Assembly (NCBI GenBank): GCA_047629355.1
Contig: JBLHWU010000286.1
Coordinates: 1 to 7,257, forward strand
Direction of reading: 5' to 3'
Length of the DNA stretch: 7,257 bases
Source: CAYUNA01 sp047629355
GTDB lineage: Bacteria; Bacteroidota; Bacteroidia; Chitinophagales; Saprospiraceae
Below, one piece after another: positions 1-5,688 of this stretch. The first letter of the stretch is position 1. Each line of letters begins with the position of its first letter. Position numbers and translations under genes: made by a program. The notes beneath the pieces were generated by a model that made no database searches, had not been told where the DNA came from, and saw only the letters and a list, made by a program, of their open reading frames with translations.

Positions 1-142
1 TTATTTCCGGGTAGATATTTTACCTACACTTTATCTGATTTATGCCTAAGAAACTGACCAAAAATAGCCAAAACTAAAAAATTAATCACAAATGACGCGA
101 ATTGACGCGCAAATGAAGCGAATTGACGCGAATTTCAAAAAA
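1..142. other. Non-coding flank downstream of trpB
   Basis: No open reading frame of note is visible on either strand. On the minus strand, where a following trpA would begin, there is no ATG, so a closely coupled trpA start is absent here. The only structure is the short tandem repeat at 91-130, listed separately. Confidence 0.6.
91..130. repeat. Short tandem repeat, about four ~10-bp units
   Basis: Four consecutive units resemble AATTGACGCG: AATGACGCG, AATTGACGCG, a divergent CAAATGAAGCG, and AATTGACGCG again. The array begins about 12 nt past the trpB stop on the minus strand. The unit is close to one helical turn. No function is evident; it may be a slippage-generated array or part of a dispersed Bacteroidota repeat. 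Confidence 0.75.
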
Positions 143-1333
143 TCACCCTTTCCCATACGCCTCAAAATGCTCAATAAAAGTCGCCAAATCCTTATCCCCT
201 CTCCCCGATAAATTTATCACCACTACATCATCCTTTCCATATTGAATTTTATCCAAAGCTGCAAACGCATGCCCAGTTTCCAAGGCAGGTATAATCCCCT
301 CTTGCCGCGCCAAAAAGTAGCAAGCCTTCAGTGCATCACTATCCGTCACACTAACCGCCTCTGCCCGACCCGAAGCAATCAAATGTGCATGCATCGGTCC
401 AATACCTGGATAATCCAAGCCAGCCGAAATAGAATACGGTTCAACAATTTGTCCATCCGCCGTCTGCATTAATAAGGTACGACTACCATGAATGATGCCC
501 CTCGTTCCCAACACACTCGTCGCCGCCGATTCACCAGAATCAACGCCCAAACCTGCTGCTTCTACCGCTATCAAACGTACCGATTCTTCATTCAAATAAT
601 GGTAATATGCGCCTGCCGCATTGCTACCACCACCGACACAAGCGATAATGATATCAGGATTTTCATTACCCGTTTGTTCCTTTAATTGCCACTTCATTTC
701 TTCGCTAATTACCGCCTGAAATCGAGCAACCATATCCGGATATGGATGTGGTCCAACCACCGAACCAATGATATAATGCGTATCCACAGGATTAGAAATC
801 CAATCCCGAATCGCTTCATTAGTCGCGTCTTTCAAGGTCTGACTGCCACAGGTCGCAGGACGAACCTCCGCGCCTAATATCTTCATTCTGTTGACATTAG
901 GAGCTTGTCGCTTGATGTCAATCGCGCCCATATAAACAATACATTCCATACCCATCAAGGCACAAACCGTCGCCGTAGCTACACCGTGCTGCCCTGCACC
1001 CGTCTCGGCAATGATGCGGGTTTTACCCAATTTTTTTGCCATCAAAATCTGTCCGATGGTATTGTTGATTTTGTGTGCACCAGTATGATTGAGGTCTTCG
1101 CGTTTAAGATAGATATTGGTCTTATAATGTGCACTCAATCGCTTGGCTAAATATAGTGGTGACGGGCGACCAACATAATCTTTTAGCAAGTCCCGAAACT
1201 CTTTTTCAAAGGCAGGTTCTGCCATGATTTCGAGGTACCTTTGGCGCAATTCTTCTACATTTGGGTAAAGCATTTCGGGAATGTATGCGCCGCCAAATTC
1301 CCCGTAGTAGCCTTGTTCATCTATTTTAATCAT
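143..1333 (-). CDS. trpB: Tryptophan synthase beta chain (TrpB)
   Basis: This cytoplasmic PLP enzyme condenses indole, channelled from TrpA, with L-serine to give L-tryptophan. The 396-residue length matches the classical TrpB1 type (397 in Salmonella). Seen in the translation: the N-terminal GEFGGAYIPE segment; the HTGAHKINN motif with the Schiff-base lysine at K88; the AETGAGQHG catalytic loop with the general acid-base glutamate at E110; the phosphate-binding GGGSNA loop at 234-239; and the C-terminal NLSGRGDKD segment, with S376 expected to contact the pyridine nitrogen. The ATG start is followed directly by conserved sequence, so the start is well placed. It lies downstream of trpF on the same strand with a 98-nt gap containing a repeat, and is probably co-transcribed. 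trpA is not in the window. By sampled lines its GC content is clearly higher than that of trpF. Confidence 0.97.
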   Translation of the reverse strand: MIKIDEQGYYGEFGGAYIPEMLYPNVEELRQRYLEIMAEPAFEKEFRDLLKDYVGRPSPLYLAKRLSAHYKTNIYLKREDLNHTGAHKINNTIGQILMAKKLGKTRIIAETGAGQHGVATATVCALMGMECIVYMGAIDIKRQAPNVNRMKILGAEVRPATCGSQTLKDATNEAIRDWISNPVDTHYIIGSVVGPHPYPDMVARFQAVISEEMKWQLKEQTGNENPDIIIACVGGGSNAAGAYYHYLNEESVRLIAVEAAGLGVDSGESAATSVLGTRGIIHGSRTLLMQTADGQIVEPYSISAGLDYPGIGPMHAHLIASGRAEAVSVTDSDALKACYFLARQEGIIPALETGHAFAALDKIQYGKDDVVVINLSGRGDKDLATFIEHFEAYGKG

Positions 1334-1340
1334 AATTCTT

Positions 1341-1394
1341 TTTTGTCATTCCGACCAAAGTCGTTTTGTCATTCCGACCAAAGTGGAGGAATCT
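1341..1394. repeat. Duplicated 23-bp GTCATTCCGACCAAAG repeat in the trpF-trpB gap
   Basis: The 21-base stretch at 1341-1361 recurs exactly at 1364-1384, giving a tandem period of 23. The second copy runs on into GGAGGAAT, so that ATTCC at 1371-1375 and GGAAT at 1388-1392 can pair as a short hairpin. From memory, GTCATTCCGA...GGAGGAATCT sequences are dispersed widely in Bacteroidota genomes; I have not checked this. The array sits only a few bases upstream of the trpB start, so it lies in the trpB leader. Confidence 0.75.
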
Positions 1395-1407
1395 GGGTTT
1401 AAATAAA

Positions 1408-1441
1408 GAAAATTGAGCATTTTGTATTGTCTCAACTTTTC
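1408..1441 (-). terminator. Hairpin spanning the trpF stop codon, possible weak terminator
   Basis: On the minus strand the arms GAAAAGTTGAG and CTCAATTTTC pair over 10 bp with one bulged base around a 13-nt loop, and are followed by a T-rich run. The trpF stop codon lies inside the first arm. It could be a leaky terminator or a processing site between trpF and trpB. The stem is AT-rich, so efficiency is doubtful. Confidence 0.3.
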
Positions 1442-2082
1442 AATTGACCAATAAAATATTTCAAATTATCCACATTCTTTAGCGCGGGCGCATTCTCAAA
1501 TCCACTATTCACATCCACCCCATACAGCATTTTTAAATCCAGATTTTTAATTTCTGAACCATCATCTACACCGATGCCGCCACTCAATAAAAATGGGCGC
1601 ATTCCTTGGTATTTATTTAAAATTTGCCAATCAAATTTCACACCATTTCCTCCTCTATTTTCGCCTTTAGTATCAAATAAAAAGAGGTCACAAAATGGTT
1701 CGTAAGGCTTCGTTTGTTCAAAATCAAAATTAGCATTAACCGAAAATGCTTTGATAATCTTGATTGTTGGCCAAACCGATTTCAGGTTTTGACAGTAATC
1801 AACACTTTCATCGCCATGTAGTTGCACATAATTCAAAAAATATGCCCCAACTTTTTCTAATAAAAATGAAATTTCTGCATTCACAAACACACCGACTCTT
1901 TGCACATTTAATTGGCTGACATTTGGATGCTTTTTAAACTCTACCGCCTGACTTTCAATATCTCTCGATGATTTTGCATAGAAAATAAACCCCATCATAT
2001 CAATTCCCAAACCATCGACTGCTTCGATATTGACAGCATCGCGCATTCCACAGACTTTAATTTTTAAATTATTGAAAGACAT
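1432..2082 (-). CDS. trpF: Phosphoribosylanthranilate isomerase (TrpF)
   Basis: TrpF carries out the Amadori rearrangement of N-(5-phosphoribosyl)anthranilate to CdRP, the third step of tryptophan synthesis from chorismate, in the cytoplasm. It is a single (beta/alpha)8 barrel, and 216 residues is a normal length. Visible signature: KVCGM at 9-13 with catalytic base C11; VQLHGDE at 86-92; FDTKG with the catalytic acid at D137; the GGNGVKFDW segment at 144-152; and the phosphate-binding strands LLSGGIG (165-171) and GVDVNSGFE (188-196), where the family more often has VSSG. The ATG follows an A-rich tract with no Shine-Dalgarno sequence, as is usual in Bacteroidota. It precedes trpB on the same strand. 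trpC and trpD are not beside it: the upstream neighbour is the divergent ald. Its base composition is visibly more AT-rich than trpB. Confidence 0.95.
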   Translation of the reverse strand: MSFNNLKIKVCGMRDAVNIEAVDGLGIDMMGFIFYAKSSRDIESQAVEFKKHPNVSQLNVQRVGVFVNAEISFLLEKVGAYFLNYVQLHGDESVDYCQNLKSVWPTIKIIKAFSVNANFDFEQTKPYEPFCDLFLFDTKGENRGGNGVKFDWQILNKYQGMRPFLLSGGIGVDDGSEIKNLDLKMLYGVDVNSGFENAPALKNVDNLKYFIGQLKS

Positions 2083-2111
2083 ATTTTTTTTTTAGTGCAA
2101 CAATCCTTAAA

Positions 2112-2278
2112 TAAGTAACGCGTAGTAATTAATCGGGTAAAATTTTTAGACAAGATTTTTTCGATAGTTTTTCTTTAAAAATTCTTGAATAGCCAGTGTT
2201 ATTGAAAAAAAATTTAAGAGAAAAATAGCGGAAAAAGATGTTTATAAAATTACCTGATTAATTACTATGCGTTACTTA
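2112..2278 (+). repeat. Palindromic MITE-like element, copy A (forward)
   Basis: The 29-bp termini at 2112-2140 and 2250-2278 are inverted repeats differing at two positions; both begin TAAGTAACGC or TAAGTAACGCA when read inward. The interior is also imperfectly self-complementary, so the whole 167 bp can fold into one long hairpin with its apex near 2196-2202. It has no coding capacity. Copy C is similar in sequence along most of its length, and copy B shares both interior arms in inverted orientation. This is the pattern of a non-autonomous palindromic mobile element; no transposase is in the window. Confidence 0.8.
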
Positions 2279-2283
2279 ACTCA

Positions 2284-2291
2284 CAAAAGTA
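2284..2291 (-). promoter_or_regulatory. Putative trpF-trpB promoter, -7 box
   Basis: Read on the minus strand the box is TACTTTTG, an exact match to the Bacteroidota -7 consensus TAnnTTTG. Possible -33 matches are CTTG, 18 nt further upstream, and TTTG, 23 nt upstream; neither is ideal. Transcription would begin near 2277, giving a leader of about 195 nt that contains all of element copy A. This is inferred from motif match only. Confidence 0.35.
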
Positions 2292-2383
2292 AGCCTGTTT
2301 GCCAGAATACAAGTCAAATTTCGTAAAAAAATCCGTCACTTTTTAGAACTACTATTTTACAAATAAAAACGATGCCCAAAAGG

Positions 2384-2547
2384 TAAGTAGGTGACCTCAA
2401 TTATCTATCTTTTTTAAGACTATCTTTTCCGATATTTTCCCTTTAAGAATCATTCAATAACCACGGTCGTTAGCGAATTTTTAAAGAAAAACTATCAAAA
2501 AAATCTTAGCCGTAAAATTCCATACACAATTACGGTAACCTATCTTA
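2384..2547 (-). repeat. Palindromic MITE-like element, copy B (reverse)
   Basis: The left terminus starts TAAGTAGGTGACC and the right terminus is its imperfect inverse. Read on the minus strand, the interior matches copy A over about 33 bases around GATAGTTTTTCTTTAAA with one difference. The other arm (ATCTTTTCCGATATTTTCC on the plus strand) matches the reverse complement of the right arm of copies A and C. The copy is therefore inverted relative to A and C. Its termini differ from theirs and match the partial copy at 6743-6788, suggesting two subfamilies. It ends just upstream of the proposed ald promoter. Confidence 0.75.
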
Positions 2548-2570
2548 TACTTTTTTTCAAACCAATTATA

Positions 2571-2578
2571 TATCTTCG
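2571..2578 (+). promoter_or_regulatory. Putative ald promoter, -7 box
   Basis: TATCTTCG followed by CC is one base from the TAnnTTTG consensus. No convincing -33 box is seen; the appropriate interval (about 2548-2553) is T-rich and lies directly against the end of element B. It implies a leader of roughly 130 nt before the ald ATG. Motif-based only. Confidence 0.35.
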
Positions 2579-2711
2579 CCCTTGATTTGGAAAACACCAC
2601 TTTTCAAAACGAAAAATAACTGTTTTCAAAAATTCCTAATTCAAATAATGCGGTTTTGATAGATTGTCCATCATTGACTGTCCATCATCTGCAGTTAAAC
2701 AATTTTCGACC

Positions 2712-3824
2712 ATGATTATTGGAGTACCAAAAGAAATTAAACCGAGCGAAAATCGGGTAGCCCTTACGCCTGCGGGTGCATTGGAATTGACTAAACGTGG
2801 ACACCAAGTTTATGTTCAATCAACAGCGGGCAAAGGCAGTGGTTTTTCAGATAAAGCCTACAGAGGTGCAGGCGCCGAAATCCTGCCGACTATCGAAGCA
2901 GTTTACGAAATTGCGGAGATGATCATGAAAGTAAAAGAACCTATCAAAAAGGAGTACAAACTGATTAGAAATAATCAGCTGGTATTCACTTATTTCCACT
3001 TTGCCTCTTATGAACCGTTAACCAAAGCGATGATTAAGAGTAATTCCGTTTGCTTAGCTTACGAAACGGTAGAATTGCCGAATCGTACACTGCCGTTATT
3101 GGTGCCAATGTCGGAAGTAGCAGGTCGAATGGCAACGCAAGAAGGAGCAAAATACTTGGAAGCACCAATGGGTGGATTGGGTATTTTATTAGGTGGCGTA
3201 CCAGGTGTACAACCTGCTAAAGTGTTAATTCTTGGTGGTGGCGTTGTTGGCGCACAGGCGGCAAAAGTTGCGGCTGGTATGGGCGCGAGTGTGAAAATCT
3301 TGGACATTAATTTAGAACGCTTGCGCTATTTGTCAGATACAATGGCACCGAATGTAGAAACGATTCACTCGAATGAGTTGATTATTCGGAAGTTAGTCAA
3401 ACGTTCTGATTTAATTATCGGTGCAGTCTTGATTCCTGGTGCAAAAGCACCAAATTTGATTACTCGCGACATGTTGAAAACCATGCGCCCAGGTACTGTT
3501 TTGGTAGATGTTGCGGTTGACCAAGGTGGTTGTATTGAAACTTGTAAGCCGACTACGCACGAAGACCCTACATTTGTCGTGGATGGTGTGGTGCATTATT
3601 GTGTTGCTAACATGCCAGGTGCAGTGCCTTATACTTCGACTTATGCGTTAACGAATGCCACTTTGCCGTATGCAATTCAATTGGCAGGCAAAGGCTGGAA
3701 ACAAGCTTGTAAAGACAATGAAGCCTTGAAAAAAGGCTTGAACGTCATCAACGGAAATATAGTATATAAAGGTGTAGCGGATGCATTTGGAATGCCGTTG
3801 AAAGATGTTGAATCATTTTTGTAA
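2712..3824 (+). CDS. ald: NAD-dependent alanine dehydrogenase
   Basis: Ald reversibly deaminates L-alanine to pyruvate and ammonia with NAD+, linking amino-acid and central carbon metabolism in the cytoplasm; it is typically a homohexamer. At 370 residues the length is standard. Residue numbering lines up with the Mycobacterium tuberculosis enzyme: substrate-binding R15 and K75, catalytic H96, the Rossmann loop GGGVVG at 175-180, the NAD ribose-binding D198 at the end of the second Rossmann strand, and catalytic D270 in VAVDQGG. I chose the ATG at 2712 because MIIGVPKEIK is the canonical N-terminus. A TTG 48 nt upstream is in frame but would add 16 unconserved residues coming from a duplicated TGTCCATCAT sequence. 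The gene is divergent from trpF, stands alone, and is followed by a terminator-like hairpin. Confidence 0.97.
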   Translation: MIIGVPKEIKPSENRVALTPAGALELTKRGHQVYVQSTAGKGSGFSDKAYRGAGAEILPTIEAVYEIAEMIMKVKEPIKKEYKLIRNNQLVFTYFHFASYEPLTKAMIKSNSVCLAYETVELPNRTLPLLVPMSEVAGRMATQEGAKYLEAPMGGLGILLGGVPGVQPAKVLILGGGVVGAQAAKVAAGMGASVKILDINLERLRYLSDTMAPNVETIHSNELIIRKLVKRSDLIIGAVLIPGAKAPNLITRDMLKTMRPGTVLVDVAVDQGGCIETCKPTTHEDPTFVVDGVVHYCVANMPGAVPYTSTYALTNATLPYAIQLAGKGWKQACKDNEALKKGLNVINGNIVYKGVADAFGMPLKDVESFL

Positions 3825-3834
3825 AATTGTTACG

Positions 3835-3877
3835 GGTTGATTCAATGGCGATAATAATAAATATTTATTATTCAACC
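3835..3877 (+). other. AT-rich hairpin just after ald
   Basis: A perfect 20-bp palindrome at 3853-3872 made only of A and T is enclosed by GGTTGA at 3835-3840 and TCAACC at 3872-3877. It begins 10 nt after the ald stop. It may protect the 3' end of the mRNA or simply extrude in DNA; there is no T tract of terminator type beside it. Confidence 0.4.
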
Positions 3878-3892
3878 AATTTTTGGAAATAA

Positions 3893-3916
3893 AAAAAGAG
3901 TACTCCGGTGCTTTTT
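3893..3916 (+). terminator. Putative intrinsic terminator of ald
   Basis: AAAAAG pairs with CTTTTT, and the inner TAC pairs with GTG (one wobble) across a TCCG loop. This gives a C(UNCG)G-type tetraloop, an exceptionally stable class. The T run forms the descending arm, as in many A-tract/T-tract terminators. It lies about 68 nt after the ald stop. An unpaired AG bulge weakens the stem. Confidence 0.45.
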
Positions 3917-3935
3917 AGTTGATAAAAAGGTTTTA

Positions 3936-3986
3936 GAGGAAGAGGACAATTAGGTTTTTATAAAAAATTCAATTTTCCTCTTCCTC
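3936..3986. repeat. Inverted repeat GAGGAAGAGGA / TCCTCTTCCTC
   Basis: The arms at 3936-3951 and 3971-3986 match at 15 of 16 positions around a 19-nt loop, itself partly self-complementary (TTTTT/AAAAA). There is no T tract on the plus strand after it. It could be a second, Rho-type or processing hairpin after ald, or a remnant of a mobile repeat. Confidence 0.55.
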
Positions 3987-4000
3987 AAACTCCTCAAAAT

Positions 4001-4037
4001 AAGACCTGAGTATTTACAAAAAAGACCTCTCAGTATT
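4001..4037. repeat. Imperfect direct repeat AAGACCT..AGTATT
   Basis: AAGACCTGAGTATT at 4001-4014 recurs as AAGACCTCTCAGTATT at 4022-4037, differing by a two-base insertion and one change. It abuts element copy C. No function is evident. Confidence 0.5.
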
Positions 4038-4042
4038 AAAGT

Positions 4043-4206
4043 TAAGTAACACGTAGTGATTAATCAGGTAAATTTTTTAGACAAGATTTTTTCGATAGTT
4101 TTCTTCAATAAAAGGCTTGAATAATCCTTTTATTGAAGTCTTTTTTAAAGGAAAATAGCGGAAAAGATGTTTAAAAATTACCTAATTAATTAGTACGCGT
4201 TAATTA
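4043..4206 (+). repeat. Palindromic MITE-like element, copy C (forward)
   Basis: Its termini (4043-4071 and 4178-4206) match as inverted repeats at 24 of 29 positions. It aligns with copy A along both arms, including an uninterrupted identical run of about 26 bases through GACAAGATTTTTTCGATAG. The apex differs from copy A: CTTCAATAAAAGG at 4103-4115 and its exact complement at 4126-4138 form a perfect 13-bp stem around a 10-nt loop. It lies in the ald-ribBA gap, upstream of the ribBA promoter candidate. Confidence 0.8.
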
Positions 4207-4272
4207 CTAATGGGTCTCTTTTTTTTAAATAACTTCTTAACTATTTTTTCACTTTTCACCTTCCTAAAGAAC

Positions 4273-4280
4273 TATTTTTG
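4273..4280 (+). promoter_or_regulatory. Putative ribBA promoter, -7 box
   Basis: TATTTTTG is an exact match to TAnnTTTG, about 110 nt before the ribBA start. A clear TTG or TTTG -33 box is not visible about 19 nt upstream; that interval is T-rich. I looked for an FMN riboswitch between this point and the start and saw none. Confidence 0.4.
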
Positions 4281-4352
4281 CGTTCAGGTATTTACTTAAA
4301 AAATACAAATTGAAAAGTTTTGAATTTCAAAATTACATTCTTAAAAAACTGT

Positions 4353-4377
4353 AACTCGAAACTCACAACTCGAAACT
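4353..4377. repeat. 11-bp direct repeat AACTCGAAACT in the ribBA leader
   Basis: Exact copies occur at 4353-4363 and 4367-4377, separated by CAC. The second ends 12 nt before the ribBA ATG. From memory, strings of this ACTCGAAACTC type recur in Bacteroidota intergenic DNA. Confidence 0.6.
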
Positions 4378-4389
4378 AAATTTAATATT

Positions 4390-5550
4390 ATGACCACCGA
4401 TTTGCAAGAATCTCCGACCACTTTCAAACTAGATACCATTGAAGACGCGATTGCGGACATCAAAGCTGGTAAAGTTATCATTGTCGTAGACGATGAGGAT
4501 AGAGAAAATGAAGGGGATTTTGTCTGTGCTGCGGAAACCGTTACGCCTGCAACGATTAACTTTATGGCGACTCACGGACGAGGTTTGATTTGTTCGCCTG
4601 TGACGCGCGAACGGGCAAAACTTTTGGGTTTAACACCAATGGTTCAACAAAACACAGACATTCACGGAACGGCATTTACCGTTTCTATTGATTATCGTTT
4701 GAAAGGTTGTACAACAGGAATTTCTGCCTATGACCGTGCGACGGGTATTAAGGCGTTGACTGACCCAGATACGCAAGCATCAGATTATGCCCGACCGGGT
4801 CATATTTTTCCATTGATTGCTAAACCTGGTGGGGTTTTGCGACGCACAGGACATACCGAAGCGACAATTGATTTGGCAAAATTAGCAGGCTTTTCACCAG
4901 CGGGTGTTTTGGTCGAAATCTTGAATGAAGATGGGACAATGGCACGCTTACCGCAATTGATGGAAATTGCTAAAAAACATGACTTAAAAATTATTTCCAT
5001 TGAAGATTTAGTGTCTTGGAGAATGCAGCGCGAACGATTGGTGAAACGCGAAACTTCCGTTGAAATTGACACAATGTTTGGTAAATGTGAATTGATTGCT
5101 TTCACTGACATTACGAATAATGCGGCACATTTAGCAGTAAAAATGGGTACTTGGGAAGCGGACGAACCTGTTTTGACTCGAGTACATTCTTCTAATTATT
5201 CTGGTGAAATTGTGGCGACACTTTTGAAAAGTTCAAGTGGCAAAATGCAAAAAGCCATGAGCATTATTCAAGAAGCAGGTAAAGGCGTTCTATTGATTTT
5301 ATTGCAAAAAGAAGAGGAGAATGCCCTAATCAATACTATCAAAAGTATGCAAGCACAAAAGGAGAAAGGTTTGGACATCAAGCCATTTCCATTGAGAAAT
5401 CAAGAAACGTTGCATAAAGAATTAGGCGTAGGCGCTCAAATTTTGCGGGAGTTGGGTATTCAAAACATTAAATTGATTACCAATAATCCACAGTTAAAAG
5501 TGCCCGTTTCTGGATATGGTTTGGAAGTGGTAGAATACGTTGGCCTTTAA
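4390..5550 (+). CDS. ribBA: RibBA-type protein: DHBP synthase with degenerate GTP cyclohydrolase II domain
   Basis: The N-terminal half (about 1-215) is a 3,4-dihydroxy-2-butanone-4-phosphate synthase, which makes the four-carbon riboflavin precursor from ribulose 5-phosphate. It has DDEDRENEGD at 34-43, GRGLIC at 63-68, RPGHIFPL at 135-142, GHTEATID at 154-161 and E176 in EILNEDGTMAR, all as in active RibB. The C-terminal half (about 222-386) has the GTP cyclohydrolase II fold landmarks RVHS (264-267), GAQILRELG (348-356) and LITNNP (362-367), but the zinc site is gone. Where RibA has HSECLTGD...RCDCG, this protein has HSSNYSGE...LKSSSG, with none of the three cysteines. The GRGIGL segment is replaced by EEENALI, and the DTVEAN...LGF region is shortened. 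The only cysteine in this half is C233, outside the site. I infer that it supplies DHBP only, with a separate RibA elsewhere. I recall similar domains in other Bacteroidota, unchecked. Confidence 0.92.
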   Translation: MTTDLQESPTTFKLDTIEDAIADIKAGKVIIVVDDEDRENEGDFVCAAETVTPATINFMATHGRGLICSPVTRERAKLLGLTPMVQQNTDIHGTAFTVSIDYRLKGCTTGISAYDRATGIKALTDPDTQASDYARPGHIFPLIAKPGGVLRRTGHTEATIDLAKLAGFSPAGVLVEILNEDGTMARLPQLMEIAKKHDLKIISIEDLVSWRMQRERLVKRETSVEIDTMFGKCELIAFTDITNNAAHLAVKMGTWEADEPVLTRVHSSNYSGEIVATLLKSSSGKMQKAMSIIQEAGKGVLLILLQKEEENALINTIKSMQAQKEKGLDIKPFPLRNQETLHKELGVGAQILRELGIQNIKLITNNPQLKVPVSGYGLEVVEYVGL

Positions 5551-5560
5551 TAATTAGCAA

Positions 5561-5636
5561 TAGATTTGTTACCCTTTAAAAATGCTTGTCTGAAATTTAG
5601 ATTTTCAGACGAGTATTTTAAAGGGTAACAAGTCTA
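5561..5636. terminator. Long hairpin between convergent ribBA and oxidoreductase
   Basis: The arms at 5561-5595 and 5603-5636 form a stem of about 34 bp with one bulged base and a few G-U wobbles, around the 7-nt loop TTTAGAT. The core is TTGTTACCCTTTAAAA. It starts 10 nt after the ribBA stop. Its position between converging genes suits a bidirectional terminator, but no T tract follows, so it may instead be a processing structure or a palindromic repeat insertion. Confidence 0.5.
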
Positions 5637-5672
5637 ATGAACAATTAGGGCACTCCCCTAAAATTGTTCATT
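5636..5672. terminator. Second hairpin, 3' side of the oxidoreductase gene
   Basis: AATGAACAATT at 5636-5646 pairs with AATTGTTCATT at 5662-5672, and the inner AGGG pairs with CCCT around a CACTC loop with a two-base bulge. It abuts the preceding hairpin. For the minus-strand gene it lies 9 nt past the stop and may act as its transcript end. Confidence 0.45.
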
Positions 5673-5688
5673 GCACATTGTTCATTGC
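5663..5688. repeat. 12-bp direct repeat ATTGTTCATTGC overlapping a stop codon
   Basis: Exact copies lie at 5663-5674 and 5677-5688. The second contains the last codon and stop of the minus-strand oxidoreductase, so the end of that gene was shaped by the repeat or gave rise to it. Confidence 0.65.

Noticed and set aside
1..90. Start of trpA downstream of trpB
   Set aside because: No ATG occurs on the minus strand in this interval and no TrpA-like reading frame is visible.
242..1150. Several plus-strand open frames across trpB
   Set aside because: They lie antisense inside a clearly real trpB and encode no recognisable sequence. The same applies to minus-strand frames inside ald and ribBA.
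2083..2291. Classical trp attenuator or T-box upstream of trpF
   Set aside because: No leader peptide with Trp codons and no T-box specifier or anti-terminator motif was seen; the hairpin is explained by the repeat element.
2664..2711. TTG start giving alanine dehydrogenase a 16-residue extension
   Set aside because: The extension is encoded by a duplicated TGTCCATCAT sequence and is not family-like; the ATG at 2712 gives the canonical N-terminus and length, with catalytic residues at standard positions.
2112..4206. CRISPR array, from repeated units separated by unique sequence
   Set aside because: The units are ~165 bp, few, palindromic along their length, in both orientations and separated by genes; there are no regular spacers or cas genes.
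4207..4389. FMN riboswitch in front of ribBA
   Set aside because: The conserved RFN core segments and multi-helix layout are not visible; only a promoter-like box and an 11-bp direct repeat are present.
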